A DNA stretch of 64,000 nt from Yarrowia lipolytica (taxonomy: Eukaryota; Ascomycota; Dipodascomycetes; Dipodascales). Below are positions 19,630 to 28,901 of the stretch, in pieces. The translations under genes were made by a program, and so were the position numbers. The notes under the pieces are model-generated. The model was not told the origin of the DNA, did not search any database, and saw only the letters and a list, made by a program, of their open reading frames with translations. Where the stretch lies: contig NC_090774.1 in the NCBI RefSeq assembly GCF_001761485.1, positions 1,922,001 to 1,986,000 of the forward strand. Direction: 5' to 3'. Within the stretch, counting starts at the first letter, position 1; every line of letters starts with the position of its first letter.

Positions 19630-21805
19630 CTACAGTGCAGTGTGTGCGGGGGGATTGGCCCTGAAGTGGGATGTGGGATTGGAGGTCGCCATTACAGAGT
19701 ACAGGTACGCGCGTCGTCGCGTGCGAAACTCCCGTCAAAGTTCAAGAAAACACACCTCTGAAGCGTTACCTTCTTTTGTTGGTTTTGTTTGTCTGGTTTT
19801 TCCGTTACTAACCTGTAGCTACAGTACAAGTACCGGCACAGTCGTATCGTACAACCGTACTTTAGCGTCTGTCTCCGTCCCACATAACGTATACCCCTTC
19901 TTCTGTCCCTTCGGACTAGCATTGGGTTTTGGGCGCTTAGCGTTTGAGCTAACCTTGTGGCTGCATCTGTTTTGAAACCAGCGTTTCTTGTTTGAGGATT
20001 GCAGAGCTTGTTACAGAGTCGATGGGGGCGGGGAGAGGCGGCCAATTGTGGCGGGTTAGGGCCGATCAAACGACGATTGGACACGGAGATGCCCATTCCG
20101 CACATGTCGCAAGAGGGCTCTTGACCATCTAACATCATCTCCTCCACATCACGTGAAGTCTCCCGGCCGAACAGACCAGACCACCCCCCTCCTCCATTCC
20201 TCGTATCTATTTCGGGGCTTGCTCTTAGCCTTTCAATGCTGTGTCCACCTGCAGTACCTAAACCATGCAGCGAAGGTGGACTACTGAGAGCAAGAGAGGG
20301 CAAAAACCAGCACAGACGTGTGTTGCTAGGTGAGACTAATAGCCGAGCGAGCGTGAATAGCAAAAGGGAGAAAAATCAAGACGAAGAAAGACGTCTTCTA
20401 CTGATTGGTCGTCATATGCCCTGCTCTCAGGGAGTGAGTACATCTATTGTACATACTCGACGACTACATTCTGTGCTACTACCAGGGGTATGTGCCCGGA
20501 TCAGAGCACTAGACTGTGGACAAAGACCAGCCCACGTCCGATCGCACAGCTGACTTGCACCACTCGGAGCGGTAAAGTCCATGGACTTTGGCTCTTCCTG
20601 GTTGTACTACTTCTAACCGCTTGGGGGCCCGGGGAGATCGGCCCAAAACGGCAACTGCAACTCTCGTATTCTCTTATTCCCTGGGATGTGGGGCCAGCGG
20701 GCGTCGGCCAAATACCTCTTGCGGACACTCTTCCGGGGACGGGTGGGGTTCTTCCATCCTTCCCCAGTCCCCGGAACTATGTCGAGAGTGAAGAGAGAGT
20801 GCGCAACACAGTACTCCCGCCGCTGTAAGCTGTGACTACCCTGCATGGATGTTCGGTGCTTGGATGCTGTGGAGTCACGACTGTGCTTTCCGAAACACGT
20901 CCAACAACAGCAGCAGTGCGTGGCACCCTCGTCTTGGCTTCTGCCGCCACAACTGCACGCACTGTGCTGCTATATCACAAGCGGCGGCGGGGGTAAGACT
21001 TGATTTGGGTACGACCGGCTACTGTACGGGGGGTTTCGGTGTCTGGTCTCTTGTCTGTCTCACCCATCATCTATCATACCGTTCGTGTATCCTATAGATG
21101 AGATGGGATAACTGCAAACCTCCAATGAGCAAGACCCCATATCTTACGTCAAGGCAATCTAGCACTAATGAATTGCTGCCAACGCACACAACACGCTAGG
21201 ACCAAACGGTAACACTACTAATTACTTCGATGGACCCTTTAGACCCCCCATCTACATGCTTAGACACGCTCTAGTTCCACTTTAGCACGCACTATTTTGG
21301 ACATTATGCGCACTACCGACGATGATCAGGCCACAATTTTTCCAGCGTGGGAACTCGAGGGAGGTTTCCCAACCATTCTACCAGTAGTAATTCTGCTACT
21401 GTAGCCAACAGCTAGAGTCTTATTTGTTTCACACCCGTTCTCTATGCAAAAGGTGGTGGTGAAGAGATTGCACAGGAGCTTAGACAAGCTCTTCATCTGT
21501 CGGCAAAACCTATTCAATCCATAGTGATGGTGCATTCTACAGCAGAACTGTCGGTCAGACATTAAATGGTACCTGCAATTCACTCGACGCAGAATTCTGG
21601 CCCGAGCTCTTGGTCAGGTTCTCTCAAAGCCGCGCAAATGAAACCAATATGTTACAAGTTGGTCACTAGCTGTGCGCCCAGAGTTTTCTTTTTCCTATAC
21701 GACTCTGAGAGAACCTGACTAAAGAGCCCAACCGTATCCACAGCGGCAGTAGCAGAGGCAAGTGGAGTTTTATTTGATCTCTGCAAGTTGCGCTCTTGAG
21801 AACCT

Positions 21806-21857
21806 CGAGTTGGAACCACGAGTTGGAACCGCGAGTTGGAAACCACGAGTTGAATCC
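21806..21857. repeat. 13-bp tandem repeat CGAGTTGGAACCA
   Basis: Four head-to-tail copies of a 13-mer, the last two slightly diverged, about 150 bp downstream of the GRC3 stop. Confidence 0.85.
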
Positions 21858-22003
21858 GACGAGCAGCAACGCTATATCAATATCACCAGACAACGACGGG
21901 AATGAGCCATGTGAAGAAATAGTGCGCCACTCTCCAATGATCTATTAGTTCTATTAGTGTAACATGTACCGGTACATAGCGGTAGAATCCAATTGCAAAT
22001 GCA

Positions 22004-23803
22004 TCACTTGCGCTTAAGTCCACGTCTAGCTACCCAAGCCTCGGAACCAACTCCGCTGTTCACGTCGAAAGAGACGTAGGCCTGTTCTCCACCCTTTCGA
22101 GAGTCCCACAGCTCGTAGACAGGCAGGGGAATACGTCCTCGGACCAGCACAATGGCCTTATCGGCTGCAAGCTGCGCGTTGAGCAGAGATGCTGATACAG
22201 GGGTATGCAAACGGACGCTAGCTCCTGCAAATTGCACCATGGCCTGTCCAAGACACTCGCCCTGCGGAATGTCAAAGTTGGGCAGGTACTGGAGTCCGTC
22301 GGGGGTGATTTCCGCGTGCTTGACGGTCTTCTTGTCCATCGTCATGACGGCCAAAAGAGTGGAGTTGGTAGACAGTGCCACATCGGCCAGATCAACGCCC
22401 TCAGAGTCGAGAATACCAACGTAAACAGACTCCAGACCCACCTCGAGGGCCGGGAGGTCGCTCAAATGAGACGCAAGATTGCCTCCGTGCAGATACGTGA
22501 CAGTCTGGAGCGAGTGTTGTTCTGCACCTGTGAAACGTGGAGGCTCTGCATCTGGAGCATCGAGAACGTGCGATCGGGCCTTGACGGATTCAGCCAGTCG
22601 CGCCTGGTCGGCGTCGACGCCGGGATCACGTGTAAACACCACGTCTGACGGCTTCACATGATCTATGAGCTGTCGCAGAAGATCGTGTCCCGCAGCACGC
22701 ACCCAGCCGCAGGTATTGAACACCAGGGGCAGCTTGAGACCCTTGGCGAAGTCGATAACTGCCTTACACGCCTCAATGTACCCCCTGGTGTCATCTTTGG
22801 GGTTGTTGTAACCCACAAACCGACTGTAGGTGGGGGCTGTAACGTGTGTGAAGGAGGGTCCCAGAATGGAATAGGGACTAAGGTGACCTGCGCCAATAAC
22901 AGTCACAGACACCTGACCGGGGGCAGTGAACTCGCAATTGCTAGGATCTAGATCCACAAACGCCACAGAGGTGCCGGTCTTTTTGGTGGTCATGAACGCA
23001 CTCAAGTATTTACAAAAGGTGGACTTGCCGGTGTTTTGAGAGCCCACTACCATGGTGGAGGAGTGCTTGAGTCGCCGAATGTCGTCACACACTTCGGCCC
23101 ATTCGTCATAGATGCCGGGAATGACCGCTGCCTGCGATTTCGTCACTACACTGGCTGTGTTGTAGATTCTGCTGTAGTTGCTGCCGTCATCCTCAGAGCA
23201 GTGCCACAATTGACGCACAAACGGCACAATGTTGCCCGAGGACATCTTCCCAAAGTTGCTGACCGTAATCAACGGGTTTTCTGACCGTCGCGGCATTGCT
23301 GCGATCTCCACAATGACCGAGGATCCCTCCAATTGATGCAATGCCTCCATGACGTCTTCGTCCCCCGATTCTCGAGTTTCGGGAGCTCCAGCAGCAGCCT
23401 CGATTTGAGGAAGAGCGTGAGACGCGGGCGCAAACACGGGAATATCGACCGGAGAGTTGATGTTCACCAGAGCTCCGTTGATATGGATAACTCCACTCCA
23501 CACCGTGACTACATAGGCTCCCCGTAGAACGATGGTTTCTTTGAATTTCATGCCGTGGAAAACTCGCGATCGACCGCGAGTCTCATCTCGTACCACCTTG
23601 GTGTTCTTTGCACTGAAATCAAAAGTGCTGAGCTGTCTGACGGCCTCATCTTCTTCGGTGATGCTGATGAACGACTCCTCTGCATCCGGAGAGTCCAGAG
23701 GAGGGTTGGTGACCACAACGACTTCGGGATCCGAATCCTCCGAGCTGATGACCTGTTTTTTCGTCGGCTTCAGCGCACTCAACGCACTTTTCCGCTTCGT
23801 CAT
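22004..23803 (-). CDS. GRC3: Grc3 polynucleotide 5'-hydroxyl kinase
   Basis: 599 residues. Grc3 (NOL9 in humans) phosphorylates the 5' end made by Las1 cleavage in ITS2 of pre-rRNA, in the nucleolus. Seen: a lysine-rich, Ser/Asp-rich N-terminus (1-60), an N-terminal beta domain, Walker A GSQNTGKS at 254-261, FVDLDPSNCEFTAPG just after it (Walker B-like and lid region of the Clp1/Grc3 family), and the NTCGWVRAAGHDLL segment near residue 360. Length is close to yeast Grc3 (632). It lies 308 bp downstream of UTP5 on the same strand. Confidence 0.93.
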   Translation of the reverse strand: MTKRKSALSALKPTKKQVISSEDSDPEVVVVTNPPLDSPDAEESFISITEEDEAVRQLSTFDFSAKNTKVVRDETRGRSRVFHGMKFKETIVLRGAYVVTVWSGVIHINGALVNINSPVDIPVFAPASHALPQIEAAAGAPETRESGDEDVMEALHQLEGSSVIVEIAAMPRRSENPLITVSNFGKMSSGNIVPFVRQLWHCSEDDGSNYSRIYNTASVVTKSQAAVIPGIYDEWAEVCDDIRRLKHSSTMVVGSQNTGKSTFCKYLSAFMTTKKTGTSVAFVDLDPSNCEFTAPGQVSVTVIGAGHLSPYSILGPSFTHVTAPTYSRFVGYNNPKDDTRGYIEACKAVIDFAKGLKLPLVFNTCGWVRAAGHDLLRQLIDHVKPSDVVFTRDPGVDADQARLAESVKARSHVLDAPDAEPPRFTGAEQHSLQTVTYLHGGNLASHLSDLPALEVGLESVYVGILDSEGVDLADVALSTNSTLLAVMTMDKKTVKHAEITPDGLQYLPNFDIPQGECLGQAMVQFAGASVRLHTPVSASLLNAQLAADKAIVLVRGRIPLPVYELWDSRKGGEQAYVSFDVNSGVGSEAWVARRGLKRK

Positions 23804-24111
23804 GGTGGCTTTGAAAAGATTTCAACTACCCAGTGTTTTTTCTCACATACATGCACATGCATAATAATTTTCGAATAGAGTTTGGGGGGGGGGGAAAGAG
23901 GAGCGGATTATACGAATGATATTGGGGGTGATTTTGGGGGCGATTTCGTGTGACAAACATGAAATATCATTGCATTAAACCGCTAACAATGTTGTCATAT
24001 CCATTGTGTCAAAATTACAACTCCGTCGGATCATTTTTGAGCGTACTACATTGTGTTCTCTAGACCCCTACTTTTCCCAAACCAATGATACAAATCTATA
24101 ATGCTAGTTAT
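23804..24111. other. Spacer between UTP5 stop and GRC3 start
   Basis: 308 bp containing the GRC3 promoter and the UTP5 3' end. A run of ten G (about 23884-23894) is the only notable tract. Confidence 0.55.
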
Positions 24112-26061
24112 TTACTGCTTGCCTCGCTTCTTGTTGAGCACCTGCTTCATCTCCTCCTCGTCCGAGTCAGGCAGAGCAATCTCGTTCTCGTCCTCGTCCT
24201 CTTCGTCACTTTCTTCGTCCTCGTCCTCGTCCTCATCATCCTCACCTTCGTCCCCCTCACCCATCTCGACATCGTCATCATCGCCCATGGCCATGATCTC
24301 GGACATGTCGTCTTCCTCATCGTCTTCGTCAATGTCCTCTTCGCCCTCGACAAACTCGACCTCGGAGTCGGACTCCTCGTCGTCGTCGTTGGCGCCGTGG
24401 CTGGCGTTTCGCAGTTCCATCTGGGCCTCAAGCATCTCCAGACGGCCCTCCAGAGCCAGCAGACGATCCAGTGTGTTGACTCGGGTATTAAGAGCCTTGT
24501 GAAGTCGCGACACAGTCACCAGCAGCTTGGGCACGGTCACCAGGTATCCTCCATGTGCCACCATGACCCACTTGATCCAGGCGTTGAACTGTCGGCCTCT
24601 AGAGGGTTGGGCGGTCATCTTGGCAGCCAAACGCTCCAAAAGTAGCACGGCCAGATTACTGTTGAGTCGCTGGACGGTAGACTTGATGCCCTCCTCGTCT
24701 CGGAAAAGGAGACACGACTCGAGCAGATCGTCGTCGTCGGACTTGATGGCCTGGGTAAGAACAGTGGATAGAGATCCCATGGTCGGGGGAGCAGTTCCGG
24801 AAAGTCCGCTCTTGGTGGTCTTGTTTTCTCGCTTGAGAGCGTCCATCTTTTCGGCCAGAGTGGCAGACTCGTCGTCATCGGACTCGTCGCTTCCTACACC
24901 GTTCTCCAGCTGTGAATAGTCGTCTCCAGCAGCAATGATAGCGTCCTCCTCGTTGTAGGACACGGGCACAGTTCGCTCCTCGGTGTAGTGGTTTGCGGCG
25001 TTTTTGGGGTCGTGCACCACCGTCATGGTGGGCTCGGTCTCCAGAGCAGCCAGAGTCACGTGTGCAAACTGGGCCTGGGCCCGCTCGGTGTACGAGTAGT
25101 AGGCCTCCTTGGCGGTGAGCGCGATGGCGTCGATGACGAGGTTCTGGCCGGCAGCCTTAGTGCCCCGCTCCAGGTCCAGCGATGCAAACGAGGACTTGGT
25201 GACAATGCTCTTGCGCTTTCCCTTCTTGCTGTTGGGGGTGGATCCGTTAGTCTGGGCGAGCTGGAAGAACTCGGCGGCTCCTCCCTCTGTCAGGGCGGTG
25301 AGAATGTCGCCGTTCATGGAGACACGGTGGGCACCCGACTCGGCCATGAGCACCAGCACAATTTTCTTCTGAGCCACGTTAACCACGTTGATGAGACGGT
25401 CGCCAGCAACGGCAGCAACAAGGTCACCTCGAACACACAGCTCGGTGACAGTAGAGGTGTGCGAGGGGATATCAAACAGAGCCGAGTCAAACGAGACGGC
25501 CGACGAGTCATCGCCCTGGGGGCCGTAGACGGCGATGTTGTGGGTGGCCAGCAGCACGTTACCCGAGGGCAGAACGGCCACCAGCTTGGCGCCGGTCTTG
25601 TCCACAGATCGTTCCACAGAAGAGCCCTTCCACACGTTCAAAAGACCTCGGTTGTCAAGCGAGTAGGTGGTGCCGGAGTTGGCGTCGACGTCAAAGTCGG
25701 CCACAGGCAGAGAATGGCCGCCTCGGAGAGCAGACACAAGCTTGGCCTGGGCGGGAGAAAAAGTGAGAATGTCGCCCCGGTTGGTTCCCACAGAAACTAG
25801 ATATTCCTCGGAAGAAGCAGCCGCCGAGTCCTGGGTCTTGGTCTTCTTGCGTCGAGAAGACGACGAGGCGCCCTCGCCAACGTTCTTGGTCCACTTGAGA
25901 GCAGTCACAGTGGTGCCCTTCTCCAACACAAACTCCACGGGCTGGAGACTGGCATTGGCGCCTGAGACCGCCTGGACACGGATCTTGTGCTGGTTAAGCG
26001 CACTTGTGACGCTGGCGTACTGCGTGAGAGCGGGATCGAATCGAGACAGCTGTTCCGACAT
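24112..26061 (-). CDS. UTP5: Utp5, t-UTP subunit of the SSU processome (WD40 + Utp12 domain)
   Basis: 649 residues. Utp5 (WDR43 in humans) belongs to the t-UTP/UTP-A subcomplex that binds nascent 35S pre-rRNA. Seen: an N-terminal beta-propeller (about 1-330) with FDPALTQYASVTS at the start and TVTALKWTKN and VADFDVD blade motifs; a Utp12-type helical domain (about 430-550, NSNLAVLLLERLAAKM to LLALEGRLEMLEAQMELR); and a very acidic C-terminal tail (about 555-640) ending in basic KKRGKQ. I start at 26061 (MSEQLSRFDP). The frame stays open upstream to 26337 but those residues are not family-like. Confidence 0.9.
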   Translation of the reverse strand: MSEQLSRFDPALTQYASVTSALNQHKIRVQAVSGANASLQPVEFVLEKGTTVTALKWTKNVGEGASSSSRRKKTKTQDSAAASSEEYLVSVGTNRGDILTFSPAQAKLVSALRGGHSLPVADFDVDANSGTTYSLDNRGLLNVWKGSSVERSVDKTGAKLVAVLPSGNVLLATHNIAVYGPQGDDSSAVSFDSALFDIPSHTSTVTELCVRGDLVAAVAGDRLINVVNVAQKKIVLVLMAESGAHRVSMNGDILTALTEGGAAEFFQLAQTNGSTPNSKKGKRKSIVTKSSFASLDLERGTKAAGQNLVIDAIALTAKEAYYSYTERAQAQFAHVTLAALETEPTMTVVHDPKNAANHYTEERTVPVSYNEEDAIIAAGDDYSQLENGVGSDESDDDESATLAEKMDALKRENKTTKSGLSGTAPPTMGSLSTVLTQAIKSDDDDLLESCLLFRDEEGIKSTVQRLNSNLAVLLLERLAAKMTAQPSRGRQFNAWIKWVMVAHGGYLVTVPKLLVTVSRLHKALNTRVNTLDRLLALEGRLEMLEAQMELRNASHGANDDDEESDSEVEFVEGEEDIDEDDEEDDMSEIMAMGDDDDVEMGEGDEGEDDEDEDEDEESDEEDEDENEIALPDSDEEEMKQVLNKKRGKQ

Positions 26062-27423
26062 GATGTGTGTGAGTTGTGGTGGAATTATCTGGCTTGCCTG
26101 ATGGTTGTCCAAGTGCAGGAAAAAATAATTTAAACTCTGAATTTTTTTTCTGCATGAAAATTGACCGAGACTTGTATTGTAACAAGTACATCTGGTGTGG
26201 TAGAAGAACAGAGCAGAGAGCGTTGGAGTTGCGGGGAAGCGTGGAAACGGGGAGTTTTGGGGGGTTCCGACTCTTCGGTGTCGACCCGAAACGTGCTCGA
26301 CACAAAATATCTCCTCGTATTTGCCACTATATGTCATTCTCGATGATCCACCGTAAACGAGGTTACTTTAGCATCACAACGGGGAATCGAACTGGCGCGC
26401 TGTCGAACGGTAGAGGAGTTGGCAGGCGGCGTTGGTTCGATTTTGACCTGTGCCCGGAATGGGAAACATTTAGTTGTCGTGTAAATCCTCCAAGACGAGA
26501 CGGTCGCAACAAACCAACTCAACCATAGTACACCATTGTACAGGAGCTGTACAGTAGCTACACGCCCATAACGATCCCACCAATACCAGATTGACTCATG
26601 CACTAGGGTTAGTCACCGACAACACATAATCTGTTTGTCTCCAAATGCTCAACGAAATACCACACTTTGGACCAAACCGGTCCGATAGTCGTGATAAACA
26701 CCCCCGGTTTACTCACTAGCCGAAAAACTGGACCCCTTGCAAGTATTTGTTGGCGTTTTAACAGCTATGTAACCCCGATGGTCTAAACTGAGCTTGTTCA
26801 TTGTCACCAATGTTGTGGTTCGGAGTGCAACAGAACAACCCAAAGTCGGTTCTTGTCGCCAACAGCCGGCTGTTCCCTCCTTGGTCTCCCCCCTCCCTCC
26901 CCGCCCCCACAAAATTGCTCTGCGACGTCTCATTGAGTCTGAGCTACGTCTCATTGAGTCTGTGCTACGTCTCATCGAGTGTTTGCCATCACGTGACGGG
27001 CCCAAAAAAAAAAGGTTTCTCTTTGAGTTCCCGCATTTTAAGCTCATTCTGGAACCTTAAACGGGGTAGTAGTTGGATGATGGATGAGAATGAATTGACT
27101 GACAAACTTGTACGTGTTTTGAGGGAACAGGGTTGGTTGCCCAAAGGCACCAAAATCAACAGATTAAGAGTGGGAAATACAATTCTTGGGGCGTGGCTCT
27201 GGGGGGGGTATGTAGGATCACGTGACCTGGCTGGATCGGTGGCGCCGTTCTCCCAGTGCGACTTGCACTTTCCTGTAGGGTGGCTATCACTGTTTACGAC
27301 TCTTGAACTCTATCTTTGGGAGCTCGAAAAATATATAAACATGCATAAAGCATACAAGGCGCGTAAGAGCGACGAGTCCACCACGGCACAACCACACGTT
27401 TACCACAACATACACGCAGTGAA
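26062..27423. other. Divergent spacer between UTP5 and NCB2
   Basis: 1.36 kb with no convincing gene. It contains three copies of a 21-bp repeat (26923-26985). A plus-strand frame of 208 residues ending at 27427 looks like chance. Confidence 0.55.
26923..26985. repeat. 21-bp tandem repeat, three copies
   Basis: Units of the type CTACGTCTCATTGAGTCTG plus two bases are repeated three times, the third diverged. The period is a multiple of three but no gene is supported here. Confidence 0.85.
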
Positions 27424-27929
27424 ATGAGCGACAGAGAAACTTCAGGGAATGACGACCTTTCGTTGCCCAAGGGTGAGTAGAGCCGGAGGGGGGGTTGTGT
27501 TTGTGTTTGTGTTTCTGTTTGTGGGGGGTTGAAAGTTGTGGGTCGGTTATTAACCCAGCCACGGTGCAGAAGATAGTGAGCGAAATCATTCCGTCAGACC
27601 TGGCGTTTGCCAAGGACACCCGCGACGTGTTGATCGAGTGCTGCATCGAGTTCATCATGATGCTGAGCACCGAAAGCAACGAGATTGCCGAGAAGGAGAG
27701 CAAGAAGACGATTGCGCCGGAACATGTCATCAAGGCTCTGCAGGAGCTGGGATTCATAGACTACATTGAGCCCATCAAGGACCTGATTGTGGAGCACAAG
27801 GAGGCGCTCAAGTCGCGGGAGAAGAAGGTTGGAAAGCTGGAGCAGTCGGGCATGACCGAGGAGGAGCTGTTGAGAAAGCAGGAGGAAATGTTTGCTGCCG
27901 CCAGAAGCAAGCTCAACAACAACGCATAG
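27424..27929 (+). CDS. NCB2: NC2-beta (Dr1/Ncb2) histone-fold transcription regulator, two exons
   Basis: Exons 27424-27472 and 27559-27929 encode 139 residues. NC2-beta pairs with NC2-alpha (Bur6) through a histone fold and binds TBP on promoter DNA. The protein begins MSDRETSGNDDLSLPKATVQKI and shows the H2B-like fold: IIPSDLAFAKDTRDVLIECC, FIMMLSTESNEIAEKESKKT and IAPEHVIKALQELGF. A C-terminal helix (EEELLRKQEEMFAAARSK) matches the family. The 86-nt intron has GTGAGT and TTAACCCAG and restores the conserved LPKATVQ join. Length agrees with yeast Ncb2 (146). Confidence 0.95.
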
Positions 27930-28901
27930 GGTGGGGGAGGGGGACAATGAGGTGGCGACACCAAACGGTTGGATAATGGGATAATGGGATAAATGGGCTG
28001 GTTAGGACAATGTGTGCTACATACAGGATAGTCTACGTGTGGTCGATGTGACGACAGTTGCATCCACGAAACGTACTAATTGATACTGTGGTGTTGGCTC
28101 TATGTCAACATCTTTTGGCATGGTGATCTAGAGTAGCGGCCGAGCCGGTTCCGCGGGTGTATATAGATGTATCATATTTGATTTGCATAGGCACCTTTTG
28201 GATTGGATTGGATTGGATTTCACCAAGACCAGTCCTTTTTTTTTTTTTTTTTTTTTTTTTTTGAAAAAACAAAAAAGGGAAAATATTTTTTTCTTCTGCA
28301 TTTATTTCCAAAAAAACTCGGCTGATGAACAAATAGTTGAGTTTACAGTTGAGATTTACTTGACAAAAACATTGTTTTTGGCCTCGATCTGAGACACGCT
28401 ACAACTCGGCGAGCATCGATATTTTCACAGATTGGACCCTGTACATATAAGCACAGTACCAACAGCCCCTCTGACACCTCTCAAGCGTTTGTAGCTCTTT
28501 TCAACCAGCCATTTTAGCACATGTCTGTGTCTGCGACTTTGGTTTCTTTTCTGAAAAACTATTGCAACTTCTTGGGCAACAGCAAGCAGTGACCGCGAAA
28601 ATGCACGTATAACAAAGGGTACAGGAGTCCAAATCTATTTTTTGAAAGTAAAAAATAAAATGCCAGACTCGTGTGTATCCGACGATACAGCTCTCGCGCC
28701 CTGTGCATTGTATTATATGTTTCTACAGCCAAACCAAAAGTGCCCCAGCAGCCTACATTGAATTTCCCTTGATGCGTTACCCTACCTTCAACGCTAAGGT
28801 TAACGTAACCCATCAAAATATAGGGAGGTATGGAAAAAAAAAAAGGTAGCATTACATTGCACCGAGTGTCCACGCTATCTGAGAACGACAAATACAGCAA
28901 G
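27930..28901. other. Spacer between NCB2 and the importin gene
   Basis: About 970 bp holding NCB2 3' flank and the importin promoter. It contains four GGATT units (28199-28218) directly followed by a 27-T run (28236-28262). No gene seen. Confidence 0.6.
28236..28262. repeat. Poly-T tract (27 nt)
   Basis: Uninterrupted run of T, about 640 bp upstream of the importin gene. Confidence 0.97.

Larger units (their letters stand above)
18745..22003. other. 3.26-kb gene-free region upstream of STE12
   Basis: The longest spacer in the middle of the window. It holds two (GT)n tracts, a 13-bp tandem repeat (21806-21857) and two TGAAACA-type heptamers (18837-18843 and 21425-21431). Long frames across the GT tracts are low-complexity artefacts. 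A 223-residue minus-strand frame at 19692-20363 has no recognisable domain. Most of it is probably STE12 regulatory DNA and GRC3 3' flank. Confidence 0.6.

Noticed and set aside
18761-19738. A 325-residue minus-strand reading frame upstream of STE12
   Set aside because: It runs through GT/CA microsatellites, giving His-Thr repeats, and has no domain or consistent codon bias. It lies in what looks like promoter DNA.
19692-20363. A 223-residue minus-strand frame with several Cys
   Set aside because: Cysteine spacing fits no zinc-binding family I know, composition is random-like, and there is no splice or start context supporting it.
26380-26400. AGTTCGATTCCCC on the minus strand, resembling a tRNA B-box
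   Set aside because: The neighbouring bases do not form a T-stem, acceptor or anticodon arm, so no tRNA can be drawn.
26801-27427. A 208-residue plus-strand frame ending inside the NCB2 start
   Set aside because: It passes through a 21-bp repeat and promoter sequence and overlaps the NCB2 ATG in another frame. A chance frame is more likely than a gene or regulatory upstream frame.
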